From: JACKIC01 sp964392305
GTDB lineage: Bacteria > Planctomycetota > UBA1135 > UBA2386
Assembly (NCBI GenBank): GCA_964392305.1
Contig: CAYMPV010000022.1
Location: 1-64,000, forward strand
DNA: 64,000 nucleotides
Direction of reading: 5' to 3'
This document shows positions 8,472 through 16,974 of the stretch, one piece after another (position 1 is the first letter of the stretch; each line of letters opens with the position of its first letter). The notes under the pieces were generated by a model that saw only the letters and a program-made list of their open reading frames with translations, was not told the DNA's origin and did no database searches. The translations under genes were made by a program, and so were the position numbers.

Positions 8472-9231
8472 GCCGCGACCGGTCCGCGTGCTGCTCGTCG
8501 ACGACGAACCACTGGTTCGCAGCGGTCTGGGCGACGCGCTGGCCACGCGACCCCGCGTCGAGATCGTCGGGGAGGCCGGCGACGGGCTCGCCGCCATCGA
8601 AGCCATCGAACGCCTGCGTCCTGACCTGGTCTTCCTCGACGTGCAGATGCCCGGCTGCGACGGCTTCGAGGTGCTGACGCAGCTCGAAGAGGAGTCGCGA
8701 CCAGCCGTCGTATTCGTCACGGCCTACGAACAGTACGCACTGCGGGCCTTCGACGCGCATGCCGTCGACTACCTGCTCAAACCGTTCGACGATGCGCGCC
8801 TGCTGGCAGCCCTCGACCGCGCCCTGACATGGCTCGACCGTCAACAGCCGACGCCGCAGCCCGGCATGCCGCAGTTGCTGACCGACATCGCGGCCGGTCG
8901 CCGGCGTTCGCGTTTCGTCTGCAAGCACGGTGGCCGGCTGCGGGCGGTGCCCGTCGACGAGGTCGAATGGATCGAGGCGCGCGGCAACTACGTGCATCTG
9001 CACCACCGCGACGGTCCGTTCCTGCTTCGGGAGACGTTGGGCGCGATCGAAGCGACGCTCGACCCGCGGCGCTTCCTGCGCGTGCACCGTTCGGCGATCG
9101 TCGCACTGCCCGAAGTGCTGGAGCTCTCGCGGCGCAGCAGCGGTGACCAGGAGGTCGTGATGCGGTGTGGCTCACGCGTGCCCCTCGGCCGCAGCCACCG
9201 CAAGGCGTTCGCCGATGCCTGGCGAGGTTGA
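8461..9231 (+). CDS. LytTR-family response regulator
   Basis: A 256-residue regulator: an N-terminal receiver (RVLLVDDEP; phosphoacceptor Asp in LVFLDVQMPG; FVTAYEQY; DYLLKPF) and a C-terminal LytTR DNA-binding domain (VEWIEARGNYVHLH, RRFLRVHRSAIV). The TTG at 8461 overlaps the end of the kinase gene; no later start keeps the receiver intact. LytTR proteins bind short direct or inverted repeats, and the conserved motif at 7372 is a natural candidate target. The stop lies 13 bp from the convergent propeller lipoprotein gene. Confidence 0.93.
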   Translation: MQPEPRPVRVLLVDDEPLVRSGLGDALATRPRVEIVGEAGDGLAAIEAIERLRPDLVFLDVQMPGCDGFEVLTQLEEESRPAVVFVTAYEQYALRAFDAHAVDYLLKPFDDARLLAALDRALTWLDRQQPTPQPGMPQLLTDIAAGRRRSRFVCKHGGRLRAVPVDEVEWIEARGNYVHLHHRDGPFLLRETLGAIEATLDPRRFLRVHRSAIVALPEVLELSRRSSGDQEVVMRCGSRVPLGRSHRKAFADAWRG

Positions 9232-9244
9232 ACGCGCTGCGTCG

Positions 9245-10276
9245 TCACTGCGTGTGACTGACGAACGTCTTGCCGTCGTAGCTGTAGAGCGTCATCCAGC
9301 CCCCGAACCACATCAGCCCGTCGCGATCCTCGTAGACGCATTGCACCGCGTTGCACCGCAACCCTTGCTCGACGTGATACCTCGTGAACGTCGAACCGTC
9401 GTAGCGGTAGACGCCCGCGTGCTCGATCGGGAACCAGAGGTTGCCGGACCGGTCGTGGTAGAGCTTCCAGGCCTCGGTGCCGGTGATGCCCTGCTGCTCG
9501 CCGAAGTGCGTGAACGTGGTGCCGTCCCAGCGGCAGACCCCGTTGTGGTGGGTCGCGAACCAGATGCTGCCGTCGGTGTGCTCGAGGAAGCCGTTGACCG
9601 AGTTGCTGCACAGGCCGTCGCGTTCCGACAGCAGGCGCAGCGACTCGCCGTCGTGCACGTAGGCGCCGTCGTTGCTCGCGAACCACATCCGCCCCTTGCT
9701 GTCCTCCATGATGTCGTGGCAGATGCGCGCCGAGGTGACGCCGCGCGTCGGATCGGGCGTCGACGGCGGCAGATGGAACGCCGTGAACACGCCGTTGGCG
9801 AACCGGCACACGCCTTCGAGCGTGCCCACCCAGATCGTGCCGTCGCGCGCGATCGTGAGGCTCCAGACGTCGGCGCTCGGCAAACCACTCGTCTCGGTGA
9901 AGTTGACGAACCCCGTGCCGTCGTGACGTGTCACCCCACCTGACGTGCCGAACCAGACGTTGCCCGCCGCATCCTCGGCGATGGCGCGCACGGCCCAGCC
10001 GCCGAAACCCTCTTCGATCGAGAAGAACTCGGCCTTGCCGTTCGCGTACCGCACGACCCCCTTGCTGTTGGTGCCGAACCACATCGTGCCGCGCGAATCC
10101 TGGAAGATGCGGCGCACGACGGTGTCCCCGAGCTGCAACCCGGCGTGGGGCGCGGGTGTCGCCACCGGCGCGGCCCCTGTTCCCGCCGGCGCGGCATCGC
10201 CACAACCGATCATGGTGTGCGCGAGGCCGACGAGCAGGACGCAACGCAACACCACGATCTTCGACTTGCCGATCAT
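9245..10276 (-). CDS. Beta-propeller (Reg_prop) lipoprotein
   Basis: A 343-residue lipoprotein with signal MIGKSKIVVLRCVLLVGLA and lipobox MIGC. The mature part is seven to eight repeats of the two-component-regulator-propeller type (for example DSRGTMWFGTNSKGVVRY, DAAGNVWFGTSGG, DRSGNLWFPIEHAGVYRY), each ending in an aromatic-rich strand. In hybrid kinases this domain senses extracellular ligands; here it is free-standing and anchored, with no kinase fused. The ATG at 10276 is chosen because it begins the signal peptide. It is convergent with the LytTR regulator, so a partnership with that system is only a possibility. Confidence 0.85.
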   Translation of the reverse strand: MIGKSKIVVLRCVLLVGLAHTMIGCGDAAPAGTGAAPVATPAPHAGLQLGDTVVRRIFQDSRGTMWFGTNSKGVVRYANGKAEFFSIEEGFGGWAVRAIAEDAAGNVWFGTSGGVTRHDGTGFVNFTETSGLPSADVWSLTIARDGTIWVGTLEGVCRFANGVFTAFHLPPSTPDPTRGVTSARICHDIMEDSKGRMWFASNDGAYVHDGESLRLLSERDGLCSNSVNGFLEHTDGSIWFATHHNGVCRWDGTTFTHFGEQQGITGTEAWKLYHDRSGNLWFPIEHAGVYRYDGSTFTRYHVEQGLRCNAVQCVYEDRDGLMWFGGWMTLYSYDGKTFVSHTQ

Positions 10277-10401
10277 CGTTGCAGCATGCGCGTGGCACGC
10301 TGGCTGCGGGTCAGGGTTCTGTAAAGCAGAACGGCGAGGCCAGCGAGGCCACCGACTTGCCGGCCGCCCGGCAACCGGCATCATCTCACGCTGGAGACCC
10401 C

Positions 10402-11136
10402 ATGAAGACGAAGCACACCGCACTCGCCGCCGTCCTGGCTCTCACCGCCTGCACCAGCCAGAACAATGGCAACCGATCCGGCGACGACGCCACGTTCGTG
10501 TTCACCGCCGGAGAGGTCCCGATCACCGAACTGGTGGCGCGCTGCGGCGCCTTCCTCGACTGGAACATCCTGCTCACCCCCCAGGAACTGCAGTCCGTGG
10601 CCAAGCCGGCGACCGTGACGCTCGAACGCCCGATCCAGACCGATCGCGAAGGCTGCGCCGACCTGCTGTCCAGCCTGCTGTGGACGAAGGGGTTCGCGAT
10701 CACGCCACTCGACGCGGAGCACGGGGTCCATGAAGTCGTGTTCCTGCACGGCCCGCGAGCCCGGGAATTCACGGCGCGCACCGTGCACCGCACGGTCGAG
10801 GAGGTGCGGGCGCGCCCCGACTCGTACTACTGCGTGACCGTGATCGCTCCGCTGCAGCACATCAACTCCGTCATCGCCACCAACGCGCTGCGACCGTTCT
10901 TCGCGAGCACCGCCGGCGGCGGCGGCAATTCGATGACGCTCGGCAACGTCGGCAAGGAGAACTCCCTGGTGCTCTGCGGCCCGCAGCACACGGTGGTGGC
11001 CGCGCTCGACCTGCTGCGCTCGGTCGACGTGCCGTCCGCTGCTCCCGCGGCGCCAGGGCTCAGCCAACGCGTGGAAGAGTTGACGCGCACCGTCGAACGG
11101 CTCGCGACGCGGGTCGAGGCGCTCGAGAAGAAGTGA
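10402..11136 (+). CDS. Secretin N-domain-like lipoprotein
   Basis: A 244-residue protein with lipoprotein signal MKTKHTALAAVLALTAC. Residues of about 30-110 resemble the N0 domain of GspD-type secretins (GEVPITELVARCGAFLDWNIL, VTLERPI), and about 130-200 resemble an N1-type domain (YYCVTVIAPLQHIN, LRSVDVP). The C-terminus is a short coiled coil (VEELTRTVERLATRVEALE). It stops before any secretin channel, so it is not a pore. It may be a scaffold or adaptor for an envelope machine. No secretion genes lie nearby. The gene is divergent from the propeller lipoprotein. Confidence 0.65.
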   Translation: MKTKHTALAAVLALTACTSQNNGNRSGDDATFVFTAGEVPITELVARCGAFLDWNILLTPQELQSVAKPATVTLERPIQTDREGCADLLSSLLWTKGFAITPLDAEHGVHEVVFLHGPRAREFTARTVHRTVEEVRARPDSYYCVTVIAPLQHINSVIATNALRPFFASTAGGGGNSMTLGNVGKENSLVLCGPQHTVVAALDLLRSVDVPSAAPAAPGLSQRVEELTRTVERLATRVEALEKK

Positions 11137-11144
11137 GTCGTGGT

Positions 11145-11169
11145 GGCGAGCCCTGCACAGGTGCTCGCC
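11145..11169. terminator. Hairpin between convergent genes
   Basis: GGCGAGC at 11145 pairs with GCTCGCC at 11163-11169, and inside it CCTG pairs with CAGG around a CA loop, leaving one bulged T. The result is an 11-bp GC-rich stem in the 46-bp gap between the convergent secretin-like lipoprotein and DnaE2 genes. There is no U-tract, but position and strength suit a bidirectional terminator. Confidence 0.6.
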
Positions 11170-11182
11170 GCTGCCGCGCGGC

Positions 11183-14100
11183 TCACTCCACCCCCACCAC
11201 CCGCAACCCGATCCCGCCGAGCCGTTCCTCCACCACCCCGCGCACCACGAACGGCCCGCGTCCCTGCAGCGCGCCACCACACTGCTGGTGGACCTTGGGG
11301 AACAGCGTCGCCTCGACGATGCCGGTGCCGTCCTCGATCGTCACGAACAGCATCTGCCCGGTCTCCGCGCCCCCCTGCACACGATGGCCGCGCAACGCCA
11401 CCGCAAAGCCGCACACGGCGACGCGCGCGCCGACGTGTTCGTGAAGGCGCCCGCACGGCACCACGCCGGGCACCTTGGGCAGTTCCCCGCGACGCCACAG
11501 CACGTCGACGGGATGGCTACCGAGCGCGAAGCCCAGCAGGTGCAGTTCGTCGGCGGTGCGCCGCCCTTCGTCGAACTCGGGCAGCGCCGGATACTCGACG
11601 GGCCGCGGCGCCAGCGCGTCGGCGAACAGCGCGTCGCGCACCCCTGACGCCGCGCGCGACAACACCGCCTGGCCCTTGGGCGTCGACGCCACCTGCAAGC
11701 GCCACAACAATTCGGGCCGCGTCACCCCGAACGCGTCGAGCGCGCCGGCGAGGATCAGGTTCTCGGCTTCGTCGCGCGCCGGGCGCACGCGCGCCAGGAA
11801 GTCGTCGAGTGAGCGGAACGGTCCGCCCGCGCGCCGCGCCGACAAGATGGTCTGCAGCGTGCGTTCACCCAGACCACGCACGACCTGCAGCCCGACGCGG
11901 ATCGAGGTCGGCGAGACCAGCTCGTACTCGGCGTCGCCGTTCTGCACACACGGCGCCAGCAGCGCGGCGCCGAGCCGTTTGGCTTCCTCGGCGTAGACGC
12001 CCGGCGCGAAGTAACCGGCCTCATTGCGCAACATCGCGGCCAGGAACGCGGCGGGCCAACGCGACTTGAGGTAGACGCAGCGGTAGGCGAGCCGGCCGTA
12101 GGTCACCGCGTGCGCCTTGCAGAACGAGTAGGCCGCGAAGCGCGCCATCTCGTTCCAGACCTGCTCGAGCGCCGGCCGCGGCAGGCCGCGGCGCAGCCCG
12201 GCGACGACGAAGCGGTCGAACTCACCCTGACTGTCGCCCGCGCCGCGTTTGCCGAGCTGCCGCCGCAGCCCGTCACCGGCCGTCGCGTCGACTCCCGCCA
12301 CCGCCATCGCCGCGCGGATCACGTCTTCCTGGTAGAGCATGATGCCGAACGTGTCGGCGAACACCTCGGTGAGCAGCGGATGCGCCGCGGTCACCGGTTC
12401 GAGTCCACGCGCGCGCCGCACGAACGCATCCTTCATGCCGGCCGCCGCCGGCCCCGGTCGCACCAGCGCGATCGCCTGGATCACGCGGTCCATCGTCGCC
12501 GCGCCCATCTGCTGCAGCAGCGAACGCATCGCCGGCGACTCGACCTGGAAACACGCCAGCGTGCCGCCGGTCTGCAGCAGCTGCGCGCAGCGCGGGTCGT
12601 CTTCGGGGATCTGTGACAGGTCGGGAACGACGACACCGTGCCGGCGCAGCGCGGTCACGCAGTCGTGCACGATCGACAACGCGCGGTTGCCGAGCAGGTC
12701 GATCTTGACCAGGCCCAGGCCCTCGACGAAGTGCATGTCGTACTGCGTCACCACCACGCCCTTGGCGGCGCGTTCGAGCGGCGCGAACGTGCGCATCGGC
12801 AGAGGTGTGATCACCACCCCGCCCGGATGCACGCCGAGGTGGCGCGGCGCGTGCAGCAGCTGCTGCGCGGCGGCGAGCAGCAGTCGTTCGCGCGCGGCCG
12901 GCATCACGTCGCCGTCGGGATCGGCCGAAGCCTTGGCGCCGCGCCGCCAGAAACCCGGCGTCTGGGCGACGACGTGCGCGAGGTCGAGCCCCGAGCGCGC
13001 GTGCCACGGCAACAGCTTGCTGCGCCGCGCGGCCTCGTCGGGTGGCACGCCGAGCGCCTTGGCCGCTTCCTGATACGCCGCGCGCGGCCCGCAGGTGTTG
13101 TAGGTGGCGATCATCGCCACGTGCTCGTCGCCGAAGTGCGCGTAGACCGCCGCCAACAGTTCGTCGCGGCGCCGCCAGCAGAAGTCGAGGTCGATGTCGG
13201 GCAGGTCGCTGCGACCGGGGTTCAAGAAGCGCTCGAACAGCAGTCCGTAACGCAGCGGGTCGGCATCGGTCAGCCCCAGGCAATACGCCACCAGACTGTC
13301 GGCTGCCGAACCGCGGCCGACGAACGGGATGTCGCGCGCGCGCGCCAACTCGGCGATCGAGTTCACGGCGAGGAAGTACGGCGGAAAGCCCATCTGCTCG
13401 ATCACGCGCAGTTCGTGTGTGCAGCGCGTCTCGGCCGCGGCGCGGGTCGCCTCGTCCCGATCGCCGAAACGCCGCTGCCGGCCGGCGACGACCAGTTCCC
13501 GCAGGTGTGCCGCGGCCCCCACGCCGTGCGGCAGTTCGACCGGCGGGAACACCGGCGGCGCGCGTTCGGGGAACGACAGCGTGCAGTTGGCGAGCAGTTC
13601 ACGCGCGTTGACGACCGCCTCGGGCACGTCGTCGTGACCGACGGCACGCTGCGCGGCCGTCGGCAGGTGCGCGTTGGTGTCGGCGGTGACGATGCCACGC
13701 AAGTCGACCGCCTGGCCGTGCCAGCTGCGGTTCCACTTGACCGCCAAGAACAGTTCGTGCAGCGCGCGATCGGCTTCGGTCGCAAACCACACGTCGCGCA
13801 CCGCACACGGGCGCAGGTCGAGATCGACGGCGATCTGCAGCAGCTGGCTACGCGGCGCACGCGGCGCCGGATCGGGGAGCTTGCGGTCGGGCAGCTGGCG
13901 ATGACCGTCGCCGCGCGGCGGCGGCGCGGCGACCGCGGCGGTGCCGCGCGGCGGCACGGCGACGAACAGACGCTCGCGCGGCAACCGCACGGCGAGCTGC
14001 GGCAGGATCTGCACGTCGCCGCACAACCACCACAACCCCGCGGCGTGCCGTTCACACGCACGCACCAGGTCGAAGCCGCCGACGTCCCCCACGCCGTTGC

Positions 14101-14374
14101 GTTCGCTCAGCAGCGCACACAGCGAGGCGTAACCGACGCGGTCGGCGGCGATCGCGATCACCCGCCGGCCGTCGTGCTCGAGTTCGCAGCCGAACGCCGC
14201 CGCCAGCCCGACGCGGGCCGCCTCGCGCGCGAACGGGTAGAGCCCGTAGAGCGCGTTGCTGTCGGTCAGCACCAGGTGATCGTTGCCGCGCCGCACCGCC
14301 TCTTCGCACAGCGCCCGCGGCGCCGTCGGGGCCGTGAGCAGCGAGTAATGGGTGCGGGCGAGCAGCAGGGTCAC
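11183..14374 (-). CDS. dnaE2: Error-prone DNA polymerase III alpha subunit (DnaE2/ImuC type)
   Basis: A 1063-residue C-family polymerase of DnaE2 length. It has an N-terminal PHP domain (THYSLL, then LTDSNALYG where active PHP domains have TDHG), the catalytic acidic motif SDLPDIDLDF, the third acidic region VKIDLLGNRALS, helix-hairpin-helix segments, and a C-terminal OB-fold. DnaE2 supports translesion synthesis and mutagenesis after DNA damage, usually with ImuA/ImuB, but neither is within this window. The start is GTG at 14374. I saw no LexA-type palindrome upstream; GGTAT direct repeats at 14383-14398 are the only pattern there. Confidence 0.92.
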   Translation of the reverse strand: MTLLLARTHYSLLTAPTAPRALCEEAVRRGNDHLVLTDSNALYGLYPFAREAARVGLAAAFGCELEHDGRRVIAIAADRVGYASLCALLSERNGVGDVGGFDLVRACERHAAGLWWLCGDVQILPQLAVRLPRERLFVAVPPRGTAAVAAPPPRGDGHRQLPDRKLPDPAPRAPRSQLLQIAVDLDLRPCAVRDVWFATEADRALHELFLAVKWNRSWHGQAVDLRGIVTADTNAHLPTAAQRAVGHDDVPEAVVNARELLANCTLSFPERAPPVFPPVELPHGVGAAAHLRELVVAGRQRRFGDRDEATRAAAETRCTHELRVIEQMGFPPYFLAVNSIAELARARDIPFVGRGSAADSLVAYCLGLTDADPLRYGLLFERFLNPGRSDLPDIDLDFCWRRRDELLAAVYAHFGDEHVAMIATYNTCGPRAAYQEAAKALGVPPDEAARRSKLLPWHARSGLDLAHVVAQTPGFWRRGAKASADPDGDVMPAARERLLLAAAQQLLHAPRHLGVHPGGVVITPLPMRTFAPLERAAKGVVVTQYDMHFVEGLGLVKIDLLGNRALSIVHDCVTALRRHGVVVPDLSQIPEDDPRCAQLLQTGGTLACFQVESPAMRSLLQQMGAATMDRVIQAIALVRPGPAAAGMKDAFVRRARGLEPVTAAHPLLTEVFADTFGIMLYQEDVIRAAMAVAGVDATAGDGLRRQLGKRGAGDSQGEFDRFVVAGLRRGLPRPALEQVWNEMARFAAYSFCKAHAVTYGRLAYRCVYLKSRWPAAFLAAMLRNEAGYFAPGVYAEEAKRLGAALLAPCVQNGDAEYELVSPTSIRVGLQVVRGLGERTLQTILSARRAGGPFRSLDDFLARVRPARDEAENLILAGALDAFGVTRPELLWRLQVASTPKGQAVLSRAASGVRDALFADALAPRPVEYPALPEFDEGRRTADELHLLGFALGSHPVDVLWRRGELPKVPGVVPCGRLHEHVGARVAVCGFAVALRGHRVQGGAETGQMLFVTIEDGTGIVEATLFPKVHQQCGGALQGRGPFVVRGVVEERLGGIGLRVVGVE

Positions 14375-14534
14375 CCCGGCTGTATACCTAACGGATACCG
14401 AACATCACAAGCTCAGGCCGGGATCCCGGAGGTTCCCGTGCCCAGAAGGGCTCGAGCGATTGCCTTCGACGCGGTGCGCCGCACCGGACCACAGACCCTC
14501 CCGGGGCTTTACCAAGACCGCAGTTCAGACGATA

Positions 14535-14555
14535 TTCCGTACGTATTTCCGTACG
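14535..14555 (+). promoter_or_regulatory. Direct repeat, likely toxin-antitoxin operator
   Basis: TTCCGTACG occurs twice, at 14535-14543 and 14547-14555, with a 12-base period and 7 bases before the antitoxin ATG. Each copy contains the palindrome CGTACG. Phd/VapB antitoxins normally repress their own promoter through such sites, so this is a probable autoregulatory operator. No clear -10/-35 pair is visible. Confidence 0.5.
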
Positions 14556-14562
14556 CACACCG

Positions 14563-14814
14563 ATGGCGTCCATCAGCACGCAGACCCTCAAGCAAACTCT
14601 CTCCGACGTGCTGCGCCGCGTCGCGCTCGGCGAATGGATCACGCTGCTCCGGCATGGTCGACCCGTCGCACGCCTGGGCCCCCCCGACGAGCCCGGTCTG
14701 CACGTCGGGGCGCGCTACGGCGCCGACGTCCGCATCGAGCCGGCAGGTCGACAGTTGACCAAGGGCGCCTACCTCTCGGTACTCGCCGATGATCGCGGCA
14801 GCGAGCAGACGTGA
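14563..14814 (+). CDS. Type II antitoxin, Phd/YefM-like
   Basis: An 83-residue protein with a Phd/YefM-like N-terminal DNA-binding part (TLKQTLSDVLRRVALGEWITLLRHGRPVARLGP), where V-ALGEW-I-L-RHGRPVARL matches the family core. The remaining tail is the expected toxin-neutralising region. Its stop overlaps the ATG of the PIN toxin by 4 bases (ATGA), the usual antitoxin-first arrangement. A direct repeat just upstream probably serves for autoregulation. Confidence 0.85.
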   Translation: MASISTQTLKQTLSDVLRRVALGEWITLLRHGRPVARLGPPDEPGLHVGARYGADVRIEPAGRQLTKGAYLSVLADDRGSEQT

Positions 14815-15230
14815 AACAGCGCGTCTACGTCGACACGTCCGCCTATCTCTGTCTGTTGCTCGGTGAAACCGGCGCCACGGTAGTCGCAAGAGAGATCGAG
14901 AACGCGTCACTGCATTCGTCAGTCCTGCTGGTGCTCGAATCACGCCGCAATCTCGTGCGACTGGCACGCGACGGCCAGCTTGCCGCAGGCAAGTTGAGCG
15001 ACCTTCTCGACCGGCTCCAACGCGACCTGGAGGCGTTCGCGTTGCGCGACCTCACGCTCGATCTGTGCACGGACCATTCCCTGCCCGCAGTCGGCACGCC
15101 GCGCAGCCTCGACCTCGCCCATCTGCGCACGGCCCTGTGGTTCCATCGCCTCGAACCACTGAACCGGTTCGTCACGCGCGATGAAGGACAGCGAGAGGCT
15201 GCCCGCGAACTCGGCTTGCCGACGGGATAG
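14811..15230 (+). CDS. Type II toxin, PIN-domain ribonuclease (VapC-like)
   Basis: A 139-residue PIN protein. The acidic metal-binding residues are visible: VDTSAYLCLLLGE at the N-terminus, VLESRRNLVRLA in the middle, then LDLAHLRTA and RFVTRDEGQREAARELG at the C-terminus. VapC toxins cleave tRNA or rRNA and are held inactive by the antitoxin encoded just upstream, with which the gene overlaps by 4 bases. All key positions are present, so the toxin looks functional, unlike the remnant at 21.4 kb. Confidence 0.88.
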   Translation: MKQRVYVDTSAYLCLLLGETGATVVAREIENASLHSSVLLVLESRRNLVRLARDGQLAAGKLSDLLDRLQRDLEAFALRDLTLDLCTDHSLPAVGTPRSLDLAHLRTALWFHRLEPLNRFVTRDEGQREAARELGLPTG

Positions 15231-15279
15231 GCATGCCCTGCAAGCGGCGCGAGGCCGTCCCGTTCAGATACCGCGTGCG

Positions 15280-16104
15280 TCATCCGGGCTCGCGAACCAG
15301 CACGCTGCGGCTGTAGAGCAATTCGAAACCCTGACGCTGCATGTTCTGCTGCGACTTCGAGCCTGGCATCGTGGTGACCACCGCGAGTTCACAACCCTGT
15401 CGCGCCGCGTGAGCGAGACGGTGAGTCAGCAGCGCCGACTGCACGCCGCGACGACGGCACTCTGGCAGGGTCGAGGCGCCGCACAACTGGGCGATCTTGT
15501 CGTGCCGGCGCATCGTGCCCGCGCCCACGATCTGCTCGTCCCTTCGCGCCAGGAACCGCTCGACGCCGACGGCTGCGGCGAAGTCGCCGATGATCCGTTC
15601 CAACACCTCGCGGGCGAACGTCTCGTGCGCAGCGATACCCTGCGTATCTGGCGTGAGGAACCCGGTGACCACCACCTCGAGCCAGTCGGCGAGCGCCGAA
15701 TCGGGCGACGTTTCGATGTCCACGTCACCGGCCGGCGAACCACCCGGCACCGTCAGGGTCCGGCCCAACACGTTCTCGACAGCGACCAGTCGGTAACCGC
15801 GCGCGGTCAGCAGCCGCGCAACCGCCGGATCGGCGAGCGTACTGATCTCGACCTGCACCGCTGCCTGGAGTCGTTCGTACTGCCGTTCCACCAGCTCCCA
15901 GGCTTGCACATCGAACGGGGCAAAGCCGAGGCCGATGACCTTGTTCAACGGTGAACCAGGCTCGGTGAACGCGGCGAAACCACCCCCCACGTCCGTGCCC
16001 AGGCAGTCGGGCAGACGCCGACGCACGTTCGTCAGCGCAGCCGCCAGCAGGCTCTGCTCGGCGCGTTCGATCCGGCACGCGAGAGTGATGTCGCAGAAGA
16101 GCAT
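15280..16104 (-). CDS. GNAT family N-acetyltransferase
   Basis: A 274-residue protein whose C-terminal half is a GNAT domain: VVVTGFLTP, GAGTMRRHDKIAQLCGASTLPECRRRGVQSALL, where RRRGVQ is the acetyl-CoA pyrophosphate loop, and NMQRQGFELLY near the end. The N-terminal half (CRIERAEQSLLAAAL) belongs to a two-part GNAT architecture seen in several bacteria. I chose ATG 16104; GTG at 16158 would add 18 residues and cannot be excluded. It is divergent from the cupin gene. The substrate is unknown. Confidence 0.8.
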   Translation of the reverse strand: MLFCDITLACRIERAEQSLLAAALTNVRRRLPDCLGTDVGGGFAAFTEPGSPLNKVIGLGFAPFDVQAWELVERQYERLQAAVQVEISTLADPAVARLLTARGYRLVAVENVLGRTLTVPGGSPAGDVDIETSPDSALADWLEVVVTGFLTPDTQGIAAHETFAREVLERIIGDFAAAVGVERFLARRDEQIVGAGTMRRHDKIAQLCGASTLPECRRRGVQSALLTHRLAHAARQGCELAVVTTMPGSKSQQNMQRQGFELLYSRSVLVREPG

Positions 16105-16176
16105 GCTCGCCAGTTCACGCGGCACCGGCACCACGATCAAGCGGCGACGTGACGCCACGCCCGGTAGGATCCCCGC

Positions 16177-16971
16177 ATGAGCTACTTCGCCCACGATCTG
16201 GCCGCAGCCGACGGACTCCGGGTGCAAGAACAGGAACACGACATCGAGGTCGCCGACGGCGTGGTGATCGAACGACGCAGCGTGTTGTGGTTGTCGGCCG
16301 GCGCCGTGGCCTCGCTGCTGTTCGGCGGCGCGCGGTTGCGCGCCCAGGATCCTCGGCCGCAACCCGGCACGCCACGCAAGGGGCTCACCTTCGAGCAGTT
16401 CCTGGAAGAAGCGCTGCCGCTCGCGCGCCGCGTCGTCGCCAGCAAGGGCGAAGACGAGGAGGCCTATCTGTTGACGATCGCGGCGGCGCTGAGCCGGCTG
16501 CAGGACCCGGGCGCACCGATCCGCGAGGCGATGCGTGAGTTCACGCGGGTCAACCGCCAACCCGAAGAACGTTTCCCGCTGTCGGCGGTCGCGATGCGCC
16601 TCGAACCGGGCAAGGGCTTCTCGCACCACGATCACCTGAACTACGACGGGGTCATCATGGGTCTCTCGGGAGAGGTGCGCATCCGCAACTACGACCCGGT
16701 CGGCGAGGTGCCCGCGATCGACTCGAAGAGCACATTTGCGATCCGCCAGACGCGCGACGACCTGATCCTGCCGGGCCGCTTCTCGACGCTCGGTCGCACT
16801 CGCGAGAACATCCACGACCTCGTCGCGGGCAAGGAGGGCGCGCGCGTGCTCGACGTGTTCACGTTCTTCTCGACCGACGCGACGTCGCGTTACCTCGACG
16901 TCGACCCTCAGCCGCGCGACGCCGAGCTTCGCATCCACGACGCCTCCTGGCAGCAGCGCCGGTCACGCTGA
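16177..16971 (+). CDS. Cysteamine dioxygenase (ADO/PCO)-like cupin, exported
   Basis: A 264-residue protein. Residues 148-185 (FSHHDHLNYDGVIMGLSGEV) match the metal-binding His-x-His region of the PCO/ADO thiol dioxygenase cupins; candidate ligands are His151, His153 and, in RENIHDLVA, His213. LDVFTFF follows as in the family. Residues 30-57 (ERRSVLWLSAGAVASLLFGG) look like a Tat-type signal placed after 30 extra residues, so the enzyme may act outside the cytoplasm, which is unusual for this family. It is 3 bp upstream of the ThrRS editing-domain gene, so they are probably cotranscribed. Confidence 0.65.
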   Translation: MSYFAHDLAAADGLRVQEQEHDIEVADGVVIERRSVLWLSAGAVASLLFGGARLRAQDPRPQPGTPRKGLTFEQFLEEALPLARRVVASKGEDEEAYLLTIAAALSRLQDPGAPIREAMREFTRVNRQPEERFPLSAVAMRLEPGKGFSHHDHLNYDGVIMGLSGEVRIRNYDPVGEVPAIDSKSTFAIRQTRDDLILPGRFSTLGRTRENIHDLVAGKEGARVLDVFTFFSTDATSRYLDVDPQPRDAELRIHDASWQQRRSR

Positions 16972-16974
16972 GCG

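Noticed and set aside
14375..14400. GGTAT direct repeats before DnaE2 as a LexA box.
   Set aside because: They are not palindromic and do not match the common LexA patterns I know.
12638..14758. A 706-codon open frame on the plus strand over DnaE2.
   Set aside because: DnaE2 motifs lie on the opposite strand; this is a GC shadow.
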